This document shows, in pieces, positions 44,186 through 53,142 of a stretch of 64,000 nt of DNA. Source of the stretch: Paraburkholderia fynbosensis (GTDB taxonomy: Bacteria; Pseudomonadota; Gammaproteobacteria; Burkholderiales; Burkholderiaceae). The translations under genes were made by a program, and so were the position numbers. Position 1 is the first letter of the stretch. Every line of letters starts with the position of its first letter. The notes beneath the pieces were generated by a model, which had not been told where the DNA came from, did no database searches, and was given only the letters and a program-made list of their open reading frames with translations. The stretch covers positions 62,001 through 126,000 of the forward strand of contig NZ_CADIKI010000016.1 in the NCBI RefSeq assembly GCF_902859935.1, written 5' to 3'.

Positions 44186-45919
44186 TCACTTTTTTGAGGC
44201 CGCATTTGTACGCTTGGAGCTCGGCGTCCCTCCACCGCGCGCCGCCTTTGCGGGGGCAGCCTTGGGCGATCTGGTGGTCCGTGTCGGTGATTTACGCTTG
44301 GGTGATTTACGCACTGGCGTTGTGCTCTTCGCGAAGATTGTCTTTTCTGAGTCTTTCTGTTCCCTGGATTTCTCATACATGGCGATGGCGTGACGGATCA
44401 GTTGAGCTACGGAGCTACTTTCATCGCCAGCAGTGACGTCCCGCGCATACTGTTCCGCTTCGATTCTTGGTACGTGCAGATCTGTCAGGGCATCCGCCAC
44501 TGCTGCAGATCGCAAGACCCGGGCCTCGGCCGCATCAAGGGCACGTTCGGCTTCTGCGTCTGTTTCCCAATGTGCAAGATAGGCACCTACCTTTTTTTCC
44601 GCCATGTCGGTCAGTTCGGCTATTTTCTTGTAATCGCGGTTTCTGATCGCCGTCAGCATACCTTCCACGAGGCCCAGACCTCGTGCAGCAGCCATCTTCA
44701 TCAGGTCAGGTGTGATCAGACCCACAACAAGACCCGCATCTTCAGGCAGTTTCACGTCTTCAAGAAATATTCCTTGGTACTGTGACAGCCGCCAGACCAG
44801 CTTGGCAATAGCCGGCAGGCCTGCACTAAGGTCGTAAAGCGTAGCCCGTATTTCCTCCGGTTCTTCGAATGGCTCCAGCTGGAGATCGATTGCGATGAGA
44901 GCATTTGCAAAGCGATCCCAGAGCTCTCCAGGCTGGAAAGGGGTCATTGGCAACATGCCCCCGCTACTGACCCTGCGTTGCGTCCATATGTTCTTCAGCT
45001 GGTTTTCCGCCTCAGGAGTGCCGAGGCAGATGAAGGCGCAGCAATGCGCATTAAACAGCGTAGTCAGGAATTCAATCAGCTCTGTGCGATTTGCCGCTTT
45101 CAAGGCGTTATGGATCTCATCAATAATCAGAACGCCGGTGTAATGATGAGTCAGCACCATGATGACTTTCTGCATCCATACTCCTGAATTCGCTCCTGAG
45201 GCCACCTCGTCGAAATATTTTGTATCCAGATAGAAATCAAACCAGTGCAAGATTCCCTGCAATAGAACAGTTACACTTCCGTTATGCGGACAACTGACGA
45301 ACACCCAGACCACCTGGGCGATTCCTATTGCTGTGCCCGGCACCCGTTCGTGCTCGATGATCATAGGCAAGGTACTCAGAACCATCTTGACAGCGGTGGT
45401 CTTGCCAACGCCTGACAGCGCGAATATCGGCAAGCACTCGGAATGACTCTCCCGTGGGGAACCCAGAAGCCGGTATTTTCCACGTTGAATCTGGGCATAG
45501 GACGCTTGCAATTCCCGTTTGATGTCCACTGAGGAGCGGAACGCTACGTAGCGGGACCGTAGTGCCACATAAAGCCAGTCCAGAAGCTGGATGTGAACCG
45601 GAAGCAGGACCCAGACACGAGAGATTCTGCCCAAAGCTATCATGCGCTGCGCCCGCGACAGGCGTCGTGTTGATTTGGGATGATTTACCCTGAAGCCGAG
45701 CAGCATCGCATCGAGAATCGCGGTTCGATTGAAAGCCGGTGGTGCAAGCACCAGCCAGTTATTTGCAAACTCTGGAAGTTCGCTTGCCGATTTTCGATAG
45801 ATGGCCTTGACTCTTACATCGCAATGCGCAAGGATAGGATCGCCAATGACATTGAGGGGGACCAGCTTCGCCAGTTCCTCTTCTGCTTTCTTTCTCTCGG
45901 CGGCTGTCATTCTGACCAT
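44186..45919 (-). CDS. TnsC-like AAA+ regulator of transposition
   Basis: A 577-residue ATPase. An N-terminal part of about 165 residues precedes the AAA core: Walker A FALSGVGKTTAVKM near 170 and Walker B GVLIIDEIHNAL near 260. TnsC links target-bound TniQ/TnsD to the TnsAB transposase and blocks repeated insertion. The last 55 residues are very basic (KSPKRKSPTRTTRSPKAAPA and similar), an uncommon tail that could grip DNA. GGAGTGTAGCC gives the ribosome site; the gene begins 12 bases after tnsB and nearly touches tniQ. Confidence 0.9.
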   Translation of the reverse strand: MVRMTAAERKKAEEELAKLVPLNVIGDPILAHCDVRVKAIYRKSASELPEFANNWLVLAPPAFNRTAILDAMLLGFRVNHPKSTRRLSRAQRMIALGRISRVWVLLPVHIQLLDWLYVALRSRYVAFRSSVDIKRELQASYAQIQRGKYRLLGSPRESHSECLPIFALSGVGKTTAVKMVLSTLPMIIEHERVPGTAIGIAQVVWVFVSCPHNGSVTVLLQGILHWFDFYLDTKYFDEVASGANSGVWMQKVIMVLTHHYTGVLIIDEIHNALKAANRTELIEFLTTLFNAHCCAFICLGTPEAENQLKNIWTQRRVSSGGMLPMTPFQPGELWDRFANALIAIDLQLEPFEEPEEIRATLYDLSAGLPAIAKLVWRLSQYQGIFLEDVKLPEDAGLVVGLITPDLMKMAAARGLGLVEGMLTAIRNRDYKKIAELTDMAEKKVGAYLAHWETDAEAERALDAAEARVLRSAAVADALTDLHVPRIEAEQYARDVTAGDESSSVAQLIRHAIAMYEKSREQKDSEKTIFAKSTTPVRKSPKRKSPTRTTRSPKAAPAKAARGGGTPSSKRTNAASKK

Positions 45920-45931
45920 GGCTACACTCCG

Positions 45932-48298
45932 TCACCGTCGGGACCGACGTCCGCCCGGATCATCCAGCAGTCGTGACCCGCTGATGTCAGTTAGCTGCTG
46001 CAGGCGCGCTGCAGGGCTTAGGCTTATTGCTTTTCCATCATTCGGGGGTTTTGGCGTTGCCGGTGACTTTTGCTCCAGACTCGCCTCAACCTTTTTGGCA
46101 TGGCTCACACGTGTGGCGTCAGGGCGCTTTCTGCCGGCTACCTGCAAGGCCGTGTCCTGTTGCTGCATGGCCCGGTGCCTGTCTGCGTTCGAGTTCAGCG
46201 CCTGTACCATTCTCATGCCCTCATTATCCTGACGAGCCTGACGCGCATTCCTGCTCTCCAGCGTGCGGAACTGTTCCCATTCAGTGGTCGTAACACCGCA
46301 AAGATCATGACGATTTGTGCCTGCGAGGTTAGCAAACCGCGGAAACTCATCCCGGGGGGAGAAATCGATCTGCCCCATCTCGTCGGGATTGTAGAGAATG
46401 CGTACTTTCTGCCTGGAGACCCGTCCGTACGTTGCCGCAATGCGATCCATCGGCATTTCCGGAGTGTAGTGCGCGTTGTTTACCCGGAACCCGGCAGCCG
46501 TGATCGTTGCCTCAGCCTCTGGGAATACCGCATGTCTGATGTCGTCCACCGCGCAGGACTGAAGCATCGCCAGCGAATGATTTACGCCCCAGTTCCAGCG
46601 TTCCAGTGGCGTATTAGGCTTGCCACTCGTCACCATCTCCTCCGGCGTGTAGATCTCGCCTGAAATCGGTGTGCGATGGTACAGGTGGATCGCCCTCAGA
46701 AGCTCCCGGATAAATTCGGAGCGTGTCCACAACGCGTCCAGCGCGCTGTTGAAGTTGCGTGGCGCATCGCGATGCCCTTCGACAATTCCATATCCATGGC
46801 GCTGCGCTATCAACGGAATAATCCCGAAGCGGCGCTCGATCACTCCGCGCCAGAATGGCTCGAACGCCGCACTGTTGTCAATTCCTACCGCAAACACCTT
46901 ACCGATACGCTTCCAGGGGAGTGACTGCTTGTATTCGCATCCCCGGTCGCAGTGAAATCGGACCGGTAGATGCGCGCAGGGCCACTCGTCGACGGTGATA
47001 GTGAATCCGTACTGTGCACAGAATTCTTCCTTCGGACTCGCCATATTCTGTAGTGCGAGTGCGGCGCCTTCGAAAGACGGAGGCCGGAAACTCACATGGA
47101 GTCCAACGATCATGCGGCTCCATAAGTCGACGACGAAATACACTGTCGGCCGCCCGACCACCAGCGTCCGGTCAAAACATGAGACCAGATAAATGTCAGC
47201 GATGGTCGCGTCGACCATGAAGACGTGACCCGGGCCGCGACAATGCTGCAGGGCGTGTCCCCGTGGGGTGCGACCGCGCGTGCGGGACTCCGCCTCACCC
47301 ATGCTATGCCGTTTGCGGCGCCCGACATCACAGTCCCTCAAGGCGTGACGGAATATCTCCTCGGAAATCGCCGAGTGGTCCAGCAGTTCGACAGCTGTGG
47401 CTTCACCTTTTGCATTCTTGACCAGCCGTTCACATCGCAACAGATAATTGGCCCTGTCCACGACGTCCAGTGCCGTAGGTCGATCCCGCGAGCCGCGATT
47501 CCAGCCCCGCTTGCCCCGTTCCCGGCCTCCCGGGGTTGAGCGTCGCGCCGCTCCTCTGCCGCGAGCCTTCGCATTGTTGGCCCTCCCTGCACTTTGCGTC
47601 TTCGGATCTTCGGGCAGCCCAGCATCCCATACGGCCTGGCCGTGCGTAAAGTAGCGGTCCGCCATCCAGCGGAGCACTCGGTCACGATATACGGAAGGCA
47701 ACATCGTTTGCGGTCGACGAATTTCCGCGCGGCGTCCGGGGTGATGCTCGTATTGACGACGTGTGGTTCCCGGACGGTTCGACCGGCCTGAGTTCGGATA
47801 GCTGCTCATTACTGCGCGGGGAGTCATGCCTCGCTGAAGCCACAGCAGAAAGTATTTGCGGAGTGTTTTAGGTTGCACCTTGAGCTTTTCCGCATGCTCA
47901 TCGAAGATCCGTGCCCGGGCTGCCCCGGCTTTCAGAAGCTGCACGAATTGGTGCCGCCCTTTTTGGCTATCCCGGTTGACAAGATCCCTGATGTATCCGC
48001 AATTCGTCTGGCTTTGCCGCCCGTGTGCCGGTGTGGCTCTGACACCGCGCCCCAGGTCCGCATACGGATCGTCCTCAAGCACAAAGCCGCCCGTAGCGGT
48101 CGCGTTCAGGCCGGCCAGTGGTCTGAATTCGTCAGTCGGGATCGAGCGGACGATCAGACGCGAACCGTCCAGCCGGACGAGATAGGTATTGGGCTGGCCG
48201 TACCCGGTGTGGACCACGCGATAGAGCACGTCGTTAGCGAGATCCCGATAGATCTGATTGATGTAGACCGGACCAGGAATGCGGACTTTGGATGGCAT
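45932..48298 (-). CDS. TnsB-like DDE transposase
   Basis: A 788-residue Mu/Tn7-type integrase. After helical DNA-binding parts comes the retroviral-integrase fold with the DDE triad visible as FMVDATIADIYLV (near residue 370), RFHCDRGCEYK (near 450) and GVIERRFGII (near 490). A C-terminal beta domain and a tail likely to meet TnsC follow. Residues about 240-275 are an Arg/Gly-rich insert (KARGRGAARRSTPGGRERGK) that looks disordered. TnsB binds the element ends and joins 3' ends to target DNA. The ATG after CCATAGGGCGGAATC gives the family start. Confidence 0.9.
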   Translation of the reverse strand: MPSKVRIPGPVYINQIYRDLANDVLYRVVHTGYGQPNTYLVRLDGSRLIVRSIPTDEFRPLAGLNATATGGFVLEDDPYADLGRGVRATPAHGRQSQTNCGYIRDLVNRDSQKGRHQFVQLLKAGAARARIFDEHAEKLKVQPKTLRKYFLLWLQRGMTPRAVMSSYPNSGRSNRPGTTRRQYEHHPGRRAEIRRPQTMLPSVYRDRVLRWMADRYFTHGQAVWDAGLPEDPKTQSAGRANNAKARGRGAARRSTPGGRERGKRGWNRGSRDRPTALDVVDRANYLLRCERLVKNAKGEATAVELLDHSAISEEIFRHALRDCDVGRRKRHSMGEAESRTRGRTPRGHALQHCRGPGHVFMVDATIADIYLVSCFDRTLVVGRPTVYFVVDLWSRMIVGLHVSFRPPSFEGAALALQNMASPKEEFCAQYGFTITVDEWPCAHLPVRFHCDRGCEYKQSLPWKRIGKVFAVGIDNSAAFEPFWRGVIERRFGIIPLIAQRHGYGIVEGHRDAPRNFNSALDALWTRSEFIRELLRAIHLYHRTPISGEIYTPEEMVTSGKPNTPLERWNWGVNHSLAMLQSCAVDDIRHAVFPEAEATITAAGFRVNNAHYTPEMPMDRIAATYGRVSRQKVRILYNPDEMGQIDFSPRDEFPRFANLAGTNRHDLCGVTTTEWEQFRTLESRNARQARQDNEGMRMVQALNSNADRHRAMQQQDTALQVAGRKRPDATRVSHAKKVEASLEQKSPATPKPPNDGKAISLSPAARLQQLTDISGSRLLDDPGGRRSRR

Positions 48299-48408
48299 GA
48301 TTCCGCCCTATGGTTGGATACGGACCTCTGCGGACCGGACAGGTGCCGCGCCCCCCTGACTCACGTGGTCCGGGACGCACGCCGAACGGAACGACAGCTA
48401 CACCACCT

Positions 48409-49221
48409 TCAGGCCAAGGAAATGGGCCGCGTGTCAACAATCGTCAGCGCTGAGACCGGTTCCTCATCAACGTCGCGGCAATGGACGTCAAAACGTATGT
48501 GCTTCGCGGCCAGCATCAGATGAAAGGCGTTAAGTCCGTATCGGAGTGGCAGCCCTTTTTCTTTCATTGCGAACTCGCAGGCCGTTCGCACCGACATATG
48601 CCTTGCGCTGTGCAGTGCACATAATACGGCTCGCTGAACCAAGGGACTGTCGGCGCCTTCGCCGGCACGGACCGGACGCAGCGCGATCGCATATAGGAAA
48701 TCGAGGTTCCTAGCCCAGTTACTGTTCAGTCCGTCATTCAGATGCAGACGCCACGCCGCGCCGTGCCGCTTCCAGAACTGCTCGATGATCCTGAGTTCGG
48801 ACTGACCGGCAAGGGGGCCCGCCCCTTGCAACCGCACAGAAACCGCCTCGACCCACTGTCTTCGACCTTCGTGTTTGGTCACCAGCAGGTCCGTTTTGAG
48901 AACCTTGTAAGTGCCGTCGCCGTTTCGGGGATGGCGAACCTTCAAAGACCGTGCGACCTCGACAGTCTCGGCGTGATCGCACGGCATGAATTCCCGAATA
49001 TCGGCTGTGTTGTCCTGGTAGCACTCCCATAAAAAAGCTGCAAGGCGGCAATCGCGAGGAAGCTGGGCTTCGCGTCCCATGAACGGCACGCGATGCACCC
49101 TCTTGGCCTGCCGGTCCTCCCAGACGCTCGCTCCCGGCTTGTAATCAGCCCTCTCGCCACAGCCGAGGTGGCCGCGGCGGATCCTGGCAATCTGACGCTC
49201 TAGGATTGTTGTGGAAGCCAT
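48409..49221 (-). CDS. TnsA-like endonuclease
   Basis: A 270-residue protein of normal TnsA length. The nuclease Glu is in FLWECYQDNTADIREFMP and the Asp in LKTDLLVTKHEG; the third motif, normally QVKP or AVKP with the catalytic Lys, here reads EAVSVRL, an Arg. The C-terminal winged part (SELRIIEQFWKRHGAAWRLH) is present. TnsA cuts the 5' ends so that Tn7 moves by cut-and-paste. GGAAGG before the ATG and the family start MASTTILERQIARIRRGH support this start; the open frame runs to 49410 with no family match. Confidence 0.87.
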   Translation of the reverse strand: MASTTILERQIARIRRGHLGCGERADYKPGASVWEDRQAKRVHRVPFMGREAQLPRDCRLAAFLWECYQDNTADIREFMPCDHAETVEVARSLKVRHPRNGDGTYKVLKTDLLVTKHEGRRQWVEAVSVRLQGAGPLAGQSELRIIEQFWKRHGAAWRLHLNDGLNSNWARNLDFLYAIALRPVRAGEGADSPLVQRAVLCALHSARHMSVRTACEFAMKEKGLPLRYGLNAFHLMLAAKHIRFDVHCRDVDEEPVSALTIVDTRPISLA

Positions 49222-50230
49222 CCCGAAGCCTTCCGCCGCAAACGTGACGATCTGAGCATGCGCCGACGTTGCATCGCGTTGCGTCAGGGCAGCACTCCTA
49301 AACCTCCTACGCTCCAAAGGCGGGACACTGAGCGGCGAGGCGCCAGTGATTACCGCATAGGAGGTGTCGGTCATACGGGTCATTAAAGGCGACCCGGCCG
49401 AGGGTTTCAACTTTTCAGCGGCACAATCTTCGGGTTCGAAACAGTACAGGCCGCCGGTTCGTCTTCAAGGAGGTGTGGCATCGAGTTGTGCACGCGGCGC
49501 ATTCGTGGAACCGGCGGCTTCAAAGGGCAGCGACTGCGATTTCATGTGCCTGCTTTTGCCCTTCTGTGGAATGCCGCCACAGCGGCGACCTTACGCTGGC
49601 GGTGATAACGCCGCTTATCGCGGCCGGTCGGCCCCCGCTGCCGCCGGCCGGGGCGCACCGCCGCGCCGCGTCCCCGGCGCGGCGTAACCGGTGCCCCCGC
49701 AACGCCTGGCGCTTCAGCAGGCGCGGCGCGCCACCCTGCCCGGCCACGGCGCGGCCGCCCGGGTCGGTGGCGCGGGTTGCCCACGCCGGACGTGCACGGG
49801 ATCGGGCCAGGGTTCAGACTGAACCCGCCTGCTCATGTGCTCCGACGGATTCGCGCCCGCCGCGCGCGGGCCGCCCTGTTTTCCACGTGCCGTACGCGAG
49901 AGCGTGGCAGGTATTCGCTTCCGGGTCGGACTCATCTGTCGGTTGTCGCCCCTACCGCCGGCGGTCGCGGCGCGAGCGGTTAGACGGCCGGTCTCAGGGC
50001 GCCAGCAGTCGCCAGATGGAGCCGCCCAGTGACAAAAATTCGGCCAATGCCGACGCTGGAGAGTACTGGGTTCTAGGTCGGCAGTGGGACAGATTGCCGA
50101 CGGTGGCGGCATCGAGCGGCCGGGCGGCAGCTTCCTGCATCAGCGAACTCACACTCCCGACCCACTTCGGACTTTCGACGTTCCACAAAACGGACGTTCG
50201 ACCTCCTGATCCTTGTGACCATCCACGCGG
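49222..50230. other. 1-kb stretch without a gene, expected to contain the right end of the Tn7-like element
   Basis: Only short frames with random amino-acid mix occur. A TTTCAACTTTT with GGCC in front (49396-49418) loosely recalls the inverted left-end repeat, but the spacing and the flanking five bases do not fit. 49600-49990 is extremely GC-rich and low in complexity. A boundary cannot be fixed here. Confidence 0.45.
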
Positions 50231-50623
50231 CTAGGGGGCCGCCGAAATTGCGCGTTGCACGTTGGGATCGAAGTGGTTCCGATACCAGTCAATCATTCCC
50301 CGCATATACGGTTCGGCCGGTGGCAGATCCCCCGCGCCTATCAGTTCTGCACATGCGGCGGCTACCGCAGTAAGAATCCGCGCCGCTTCCGGAACATAAG
50401 GTAGGTCGCGATCCTTATCATGACGCGCCCGGATTACTTCGTAGCGGGCACTCTCGGGTAACGTCCACGCGCTAATCAGGAACTCCTGCACGCTCACTTG
50501 CTGCCCGTTTACTTGGACAGAACGACTGCGGTGCTCTTCGGCATAGCCTGCCTGTTCCAAACGCTCGCAGCTATCGATAGCCGCATTTAAAACCTCACGA
50601 ATCAATCGCCAATCAGTTTTCAT
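50231..50623 (-). CDS. hypothetical protein, 130 residues
   Basis: A small soluble helical protein (MKTDWRLIREVLNAAIDSCE at the N-terminus, MRGMIDWYRNHFDPNVQRAI near the end). No domain is recognised. GGAG eight bases upstream supports the ATG. It is the last of several minus-strand accessory genes and could be transcribed with the peptidase-like gene, 113 bases away. Confidence 0.65.
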   Translation of the reverse strand: MKTDWRLIREVLNAAIDSCERLEQAGYAEEHRSRSVQVNGQQVSVQEFLISAWTLPESARYEVIRARHDKDRDLPYVPEAARILTAVAAACAELIGAGDLPPAEPYMRGMIDWYRNHFDPNVQRAISAAP

Positions 50624-50722
50624 TTCGCGACTCCACGGTGGCTTCGATAAAGCGTTCAAGAGGTCGGATCGTTAGAATCGACGCTAAATAATTGTCGCCG
50701 GTTCAAGGCGCCGCGTCGAATG

Positions 50723-50736
50723 CCGTTGTTGGCCGA
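50723..50736 (+). repeat. CCGTTGTTGGCCGA motif, copy 1
   Basis: A 14-base sequence repeated with one or no change at 51850 and 54224, always between genes. It lies at the 3' side of the peptidase-like gene. Confidence 0.5.
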
Positions 50737-51765
50737 TCACAGCCCATTGCTATCTTTATCTTGAAGTCTCACGCCACGCGTGTCACGACCGTTCTGATGA
50801 TGGACAAGCGAAGCGACTCTCCCACTTCGGTCTTTTTCAAAGGTCACTTGAGCATCGACGATTTTCCAGAAGAACCGATCTTCGCTTTCCGGGAAAATCT
50901 CGTGTTTCGGTTGACTGCCATACTGGGCAAACAACTGCTCACCCTCAAGCGTGATCAGCACCTCCATCGGGCTCATAAGTTGATATCGTCCAACGCACGC
51001 TTCCTTTGCCGCAAGTGATAGGGAAATGGGTCGACGCTCGGGTTCGGAGCGCAGCGAGCCGATCGCCTTTGCGTGCAACGGGCGTTCGGTTACCCCGTCA
51101 GGATGGCCTTCCAGTTGATATGCAGTAGCACCCTCGCGCCAGGATAGCACCGCTGCGATAGCGTCGCCCTCATACAATACCGCCGCATCGTCGTCGATTG
51201 CGATAGCCGAAGGCATCGCGAGGATCTGCATCGTTTGCAGTATTTCTTTTCGGCGAGTTCCGTCACCCGCATGAAAATGGACGTCGCAGTTGCCCGGTAG
51301 AATTCCGAGGCCGGGGGGAAGCGGAAGATTGCGATTGGCTGGCGACGGTACGTGATGGTCAAACCAGCAAATCGCCCCAGCGCTCATCCCGGACAACAGG
51401 ACGCCACTTTCCCACGCTTGTCTGAGCACCTTATCCAGACCCCACTCTTTCCACAGCGCCAATGCGCATCGTGGATTGCCGCCGCTGACGAAGATCGCGT
51501 CCTGCTGAAGCAGATGCGCCGCGGCATTATCCGCCCGAACGCAGTGGGTGCCTGCCACGCCGTAGAAGGTAACGTTGGAGGTTTGGCAGCCGAGCTTCCC
51601 GTAAATGGCATCAAAGTCATTGATCAACATTGACGGGTCAGCGGCCGGGGTAGAGAGAAGACAAATTCTGGGATTTGGTTTCCCGATCAGTTCGCGAATA
51701 TATGTAGCGGCGAGGAACTCCGACTCGCCGTTGGAAAATCCCCCAATCGCAAGAATCCGTCGCAT
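50737..51765 (-). CDS. peptidase E (S51)-like protein with C-terminal DUF3471-like domain
   Basis: A 342-residue fusion. Residues 1-225 are a peptidase-E/cyanophycinase-like fold (MRRILAIGGFSNGESEF; nucleophile elbow LLSGMSAGAICWFDH with the Ser near 127). Relatives cleave Asp-Xaa dipeptides. Residues about 250-335 (GRYQLMSPMEVLITLEGEQL and onwards) resemble the small DUF3471 module otherwise found after beta-lactamase-like proteins. This pairing is not the standard layout of the family. A Nudix and a GNAT gene lie upstream on the same strand. Confidence 0.8.
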   Translation of the reverse strand: MRRILAIGGFSNGESEFLAATYIRELIGKPNPRICLLSTPAADPSMLINDFDAIYGKLGCQTSNVTFYGVAGTHCVRADNAAAHLLQQDAIFVSGGNPRCALALWKEWGLDKVLRQAWESGVLLSGMSAGAICWFDHHVPSPANRNLPLPPGLGILPGNCDVHFHAGDGTRRKEILQTMQILAMPSAIAIDDDAAVLYEGDAIAAVLSWREGATAYQLEGHPDGVTERPLHAKAIGSLRSEPERRPISLSLAAKEACVGRYQLMSPMEVLITLEGEQLFAQYGSQPKHEIFPESEDRFFWKIVDAQVTFEKDRSGRVASLVHHQNGRDTRGVRLQDKDSNGL

Positions 51766-51849
51766 ATAAACACTCTCCCGAATAACGTCGTCGCATGCAA
51801 GACATAACAGTTTGACATTGCCAGCGACCTGTCCGCTGAGGTCGATCGC

Positions 51850-51863
51850 CCGCTGTTGGCCGA
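51850..51863 (+). repeat. CCGCTGTTGGCCGA motif, copy 2
   Basis: Differs in one base from the copies at 50723 and 54224. Located in the spacer between the Nudix and peptidase-like genes. Confidence 0.5.
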
Positions 51864-51905
51864 ATTTCGAAGCATGTCAAACAGCAACGGCGTCCGGCTG
51901 TGATC

Positions 51906-52373
51906 TTAGAAAGGGCGAAACAAATCGTCTTTCGGATACGGGAGTGCCAGTTCCGGCATCTCGTGCCTTCCGAAATATTGAGTTGACTTGGTTTCGGAAT
52001 CGCTGGGTATCCCGGAGCCGCCAATGATTTTGCATTGGAATAGAGTCACCACGTATTCGACGTGGTCGCCGCCTGGATACGTGTATCGGAACCGCCGTCC
52101 GCCAAACACGCCGAGAATGCCGTGAATGCGGATCGCATATCCGGTTTCCTCCATTACCTCGCGGAAGATTGCCTCTTGCGGGCTTTCTCCCAGTTCAATT
52201 CCACCAGCGGGCAAACTCCACGCCTCTCCGGACGATTTCTCCTGAAGTAGCAGCTTGCCTTCATGATCGTGAATCACGGCTGCAACGGAAGGACTTAAAA
52301 TCAAATCCCTGCCAACCTTTTTCCTCAGCCGACAAATGTAGCTTTCGTTATCAACGTGCAGCGACACCTTCAC
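51906..52373 (-). CDS. Nudix hydrolase
   Basis: A 155-residue protein with a perfect Nudix box GGIELGESPQEAIFREVMEE near residues 70-92, binding Mg and cleaving nucleoside-diphosphate-linked compounds. The start is taken as GTG overlapping the GNAT stop (GTGA); this gives a normal-length protein beginning VKVSLHVDNESYI. Longer in-frame starts run back into the GNAT gene. It is probably translated together with GNAT. Substrate unknown. Confidence 0.85.
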   Translation of the reverse strand: MKVSLHVDNESYICRLRKKVGRDLILSPSVAAVIHDHEGKLLLQEKSSGEAWSLPAGGIELGESPQEAIFREVMEETGYAIRIHGILGVFGGRRFRYTYPGGDHVEYVVTLFQCKIIGGSGIPSDSETKSTQYFGRHEMPELALPYPKDDLFRPF

Positions 52374-52954
52374 CCCCGATGAGTTCGTGCCTTTCCGATT
52401 GTTGGCGATCCAAGCCATTCTGTCGAATGTGCCAAAATGGCCGACCTCTGCCCGACGCGAGCGGCAGTCGTCGGCCCGACGGCCGAGACGGCCAGACGCT
52501 TCGTCATCGGCACGCAAGCCAATTCCAGTCCGCGCGGGGTGCGGTACGTCGAAACCGAATCTCCCGACCAACCGCAGTGGCGATAGAAAGGTGCCGCGTT
52601 CAGCGTTGCATCGAGGTGCATCGTGGTAACGCCGTGATCGACGGCCAGCGATTCGAGAAATTGCAACATCTCACGCCCAATGCCGAGCCCCATGTGAGAG
52701 GGCCGCACAAAGATAGCGTCGACTTGGCCATTTGCCACCGTGAGCATTCCTGTACCAATGACTACATCCTCATCCGTAGCAACGTAGAAGTCGCGCGCAA
52801 CGACGCTGGCCCATTTCTCGGTAGGCGTACCGTTGACCCACGCCGAGAGAGCCGCTGCGGGATAGTGACCAGTGCATGCAGCATGCACCGATGTTTTACG
52901 AATATGCCACGCGTCGAACACGTCATCGCAGGTCGCTTTTCGTATGGTCAGCAT
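52370..52954 (-). CDS. GNAT-family N-acetyltransferase
   Basis: A 194-residue protein. The acetyl-CoA loop is HMGLGIGREMLQFLES near residue 95, after the beta-4 strand VDAIFVRPS. The start MLTIRKATCDDVFDAWHIR is the standard opening for this fold. The last 40 residues after MTKRL are not typical and overlap the Nudix frame, so the functional end may be near residue 155. Acceptor unknown. Confidence 0.85.
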   Translation of the reverse strand: MLTIRKATCDDVFDAWHIRKTSVHAACTGHYPAAALSAWVNGTPTEKWASVVARDFYVATDEDVVIGTGMLTVANGQVDAIFVRPSHMGLGIGREMLQFLESLAVDHGVTTMHLDATLNAAPFYRHCGWSGDSVSTYRTPRGLELACVPMTKRLAVSAVGPTTAARVGQRSAILAHSTEWLGSPTIGKARTHRG

Positions 52955-53083
52955 GCCGCGCTCCTCGACTTGAGCGGCCAAGTCGCCACGTGCGAAAGGT
53001 TCCGAGAAACGGGATTGCGCTTTTTGTAATGCATGTGTATTCGCTCCGATTTTACGTCAATGCAATTCGGGGCGAATGAAAAG

Positions 53084-53114
53084 AGACGGCCCCGTCATGA
53101 CTGGCGGGGCCGTT
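53084..53114 (-). terminator. hairpin terminator
   Basis: ACGGCCCCG and CGGGGCCGT pair around a short loop; on the minus strand the stem is followed by CTCTTTTC. It lies just after the small minus-strand frame ending at 53143. Confidence 0.6.
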
Positions 53115-53142
53115 GAGAAAGTCTACATGTGATCTTAGAACG

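Larger units (their letters stand above)
41150..49221 (-). mobile_element. Tn7-like transposition module (tnsABC plus two tniQ)
   Basis: Five genes on the minus strand in the Tn7 order: TnsA endonuclease, TnsB DDE transposase, TnsC AAA+ ATPase and two TnsD/TniQ target-selection proteins. The left end is placed at 41150 from a TGT terminus and repeats. The right end should lie upstream of tnsA (beyond 49221) but was not recognised. No cargo gene lies inside and no cas gene or CRISPR array was seen. Confidence 0.8.

Noticed and set aside
41150..49221. CRISPR-associated transposon
   Set aside because: Both TniQ proteins have their own HTH ends and there is no Cas12k, Cascade gene or array between 33 and 64 kb.
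44186..49221. Tn5053/Tn402-type (TniABQ) element
   Set aside because: A TnsA-type nuclease is present and TnsC and TnsB are longer than TniB and TniA. No resolvase gene is present.
49222..49410. 63-residue N-terminal extension of TnsA
   Set aside because: The ATG at 49221 has a good ribosome site and gives the family start. The upstream residues are not conserved and would cover the region where an element end is expected.
49390..49421. Right end of the Tn7-like element
   Set aside because: GGCCGAGGGTTTCAACTTTT loosely mirrors the left-end repeat, but the inner spacing differs by two bases, no ACA followed by TCAGC is present, and a GCGAC motif nearby points the wrong way.
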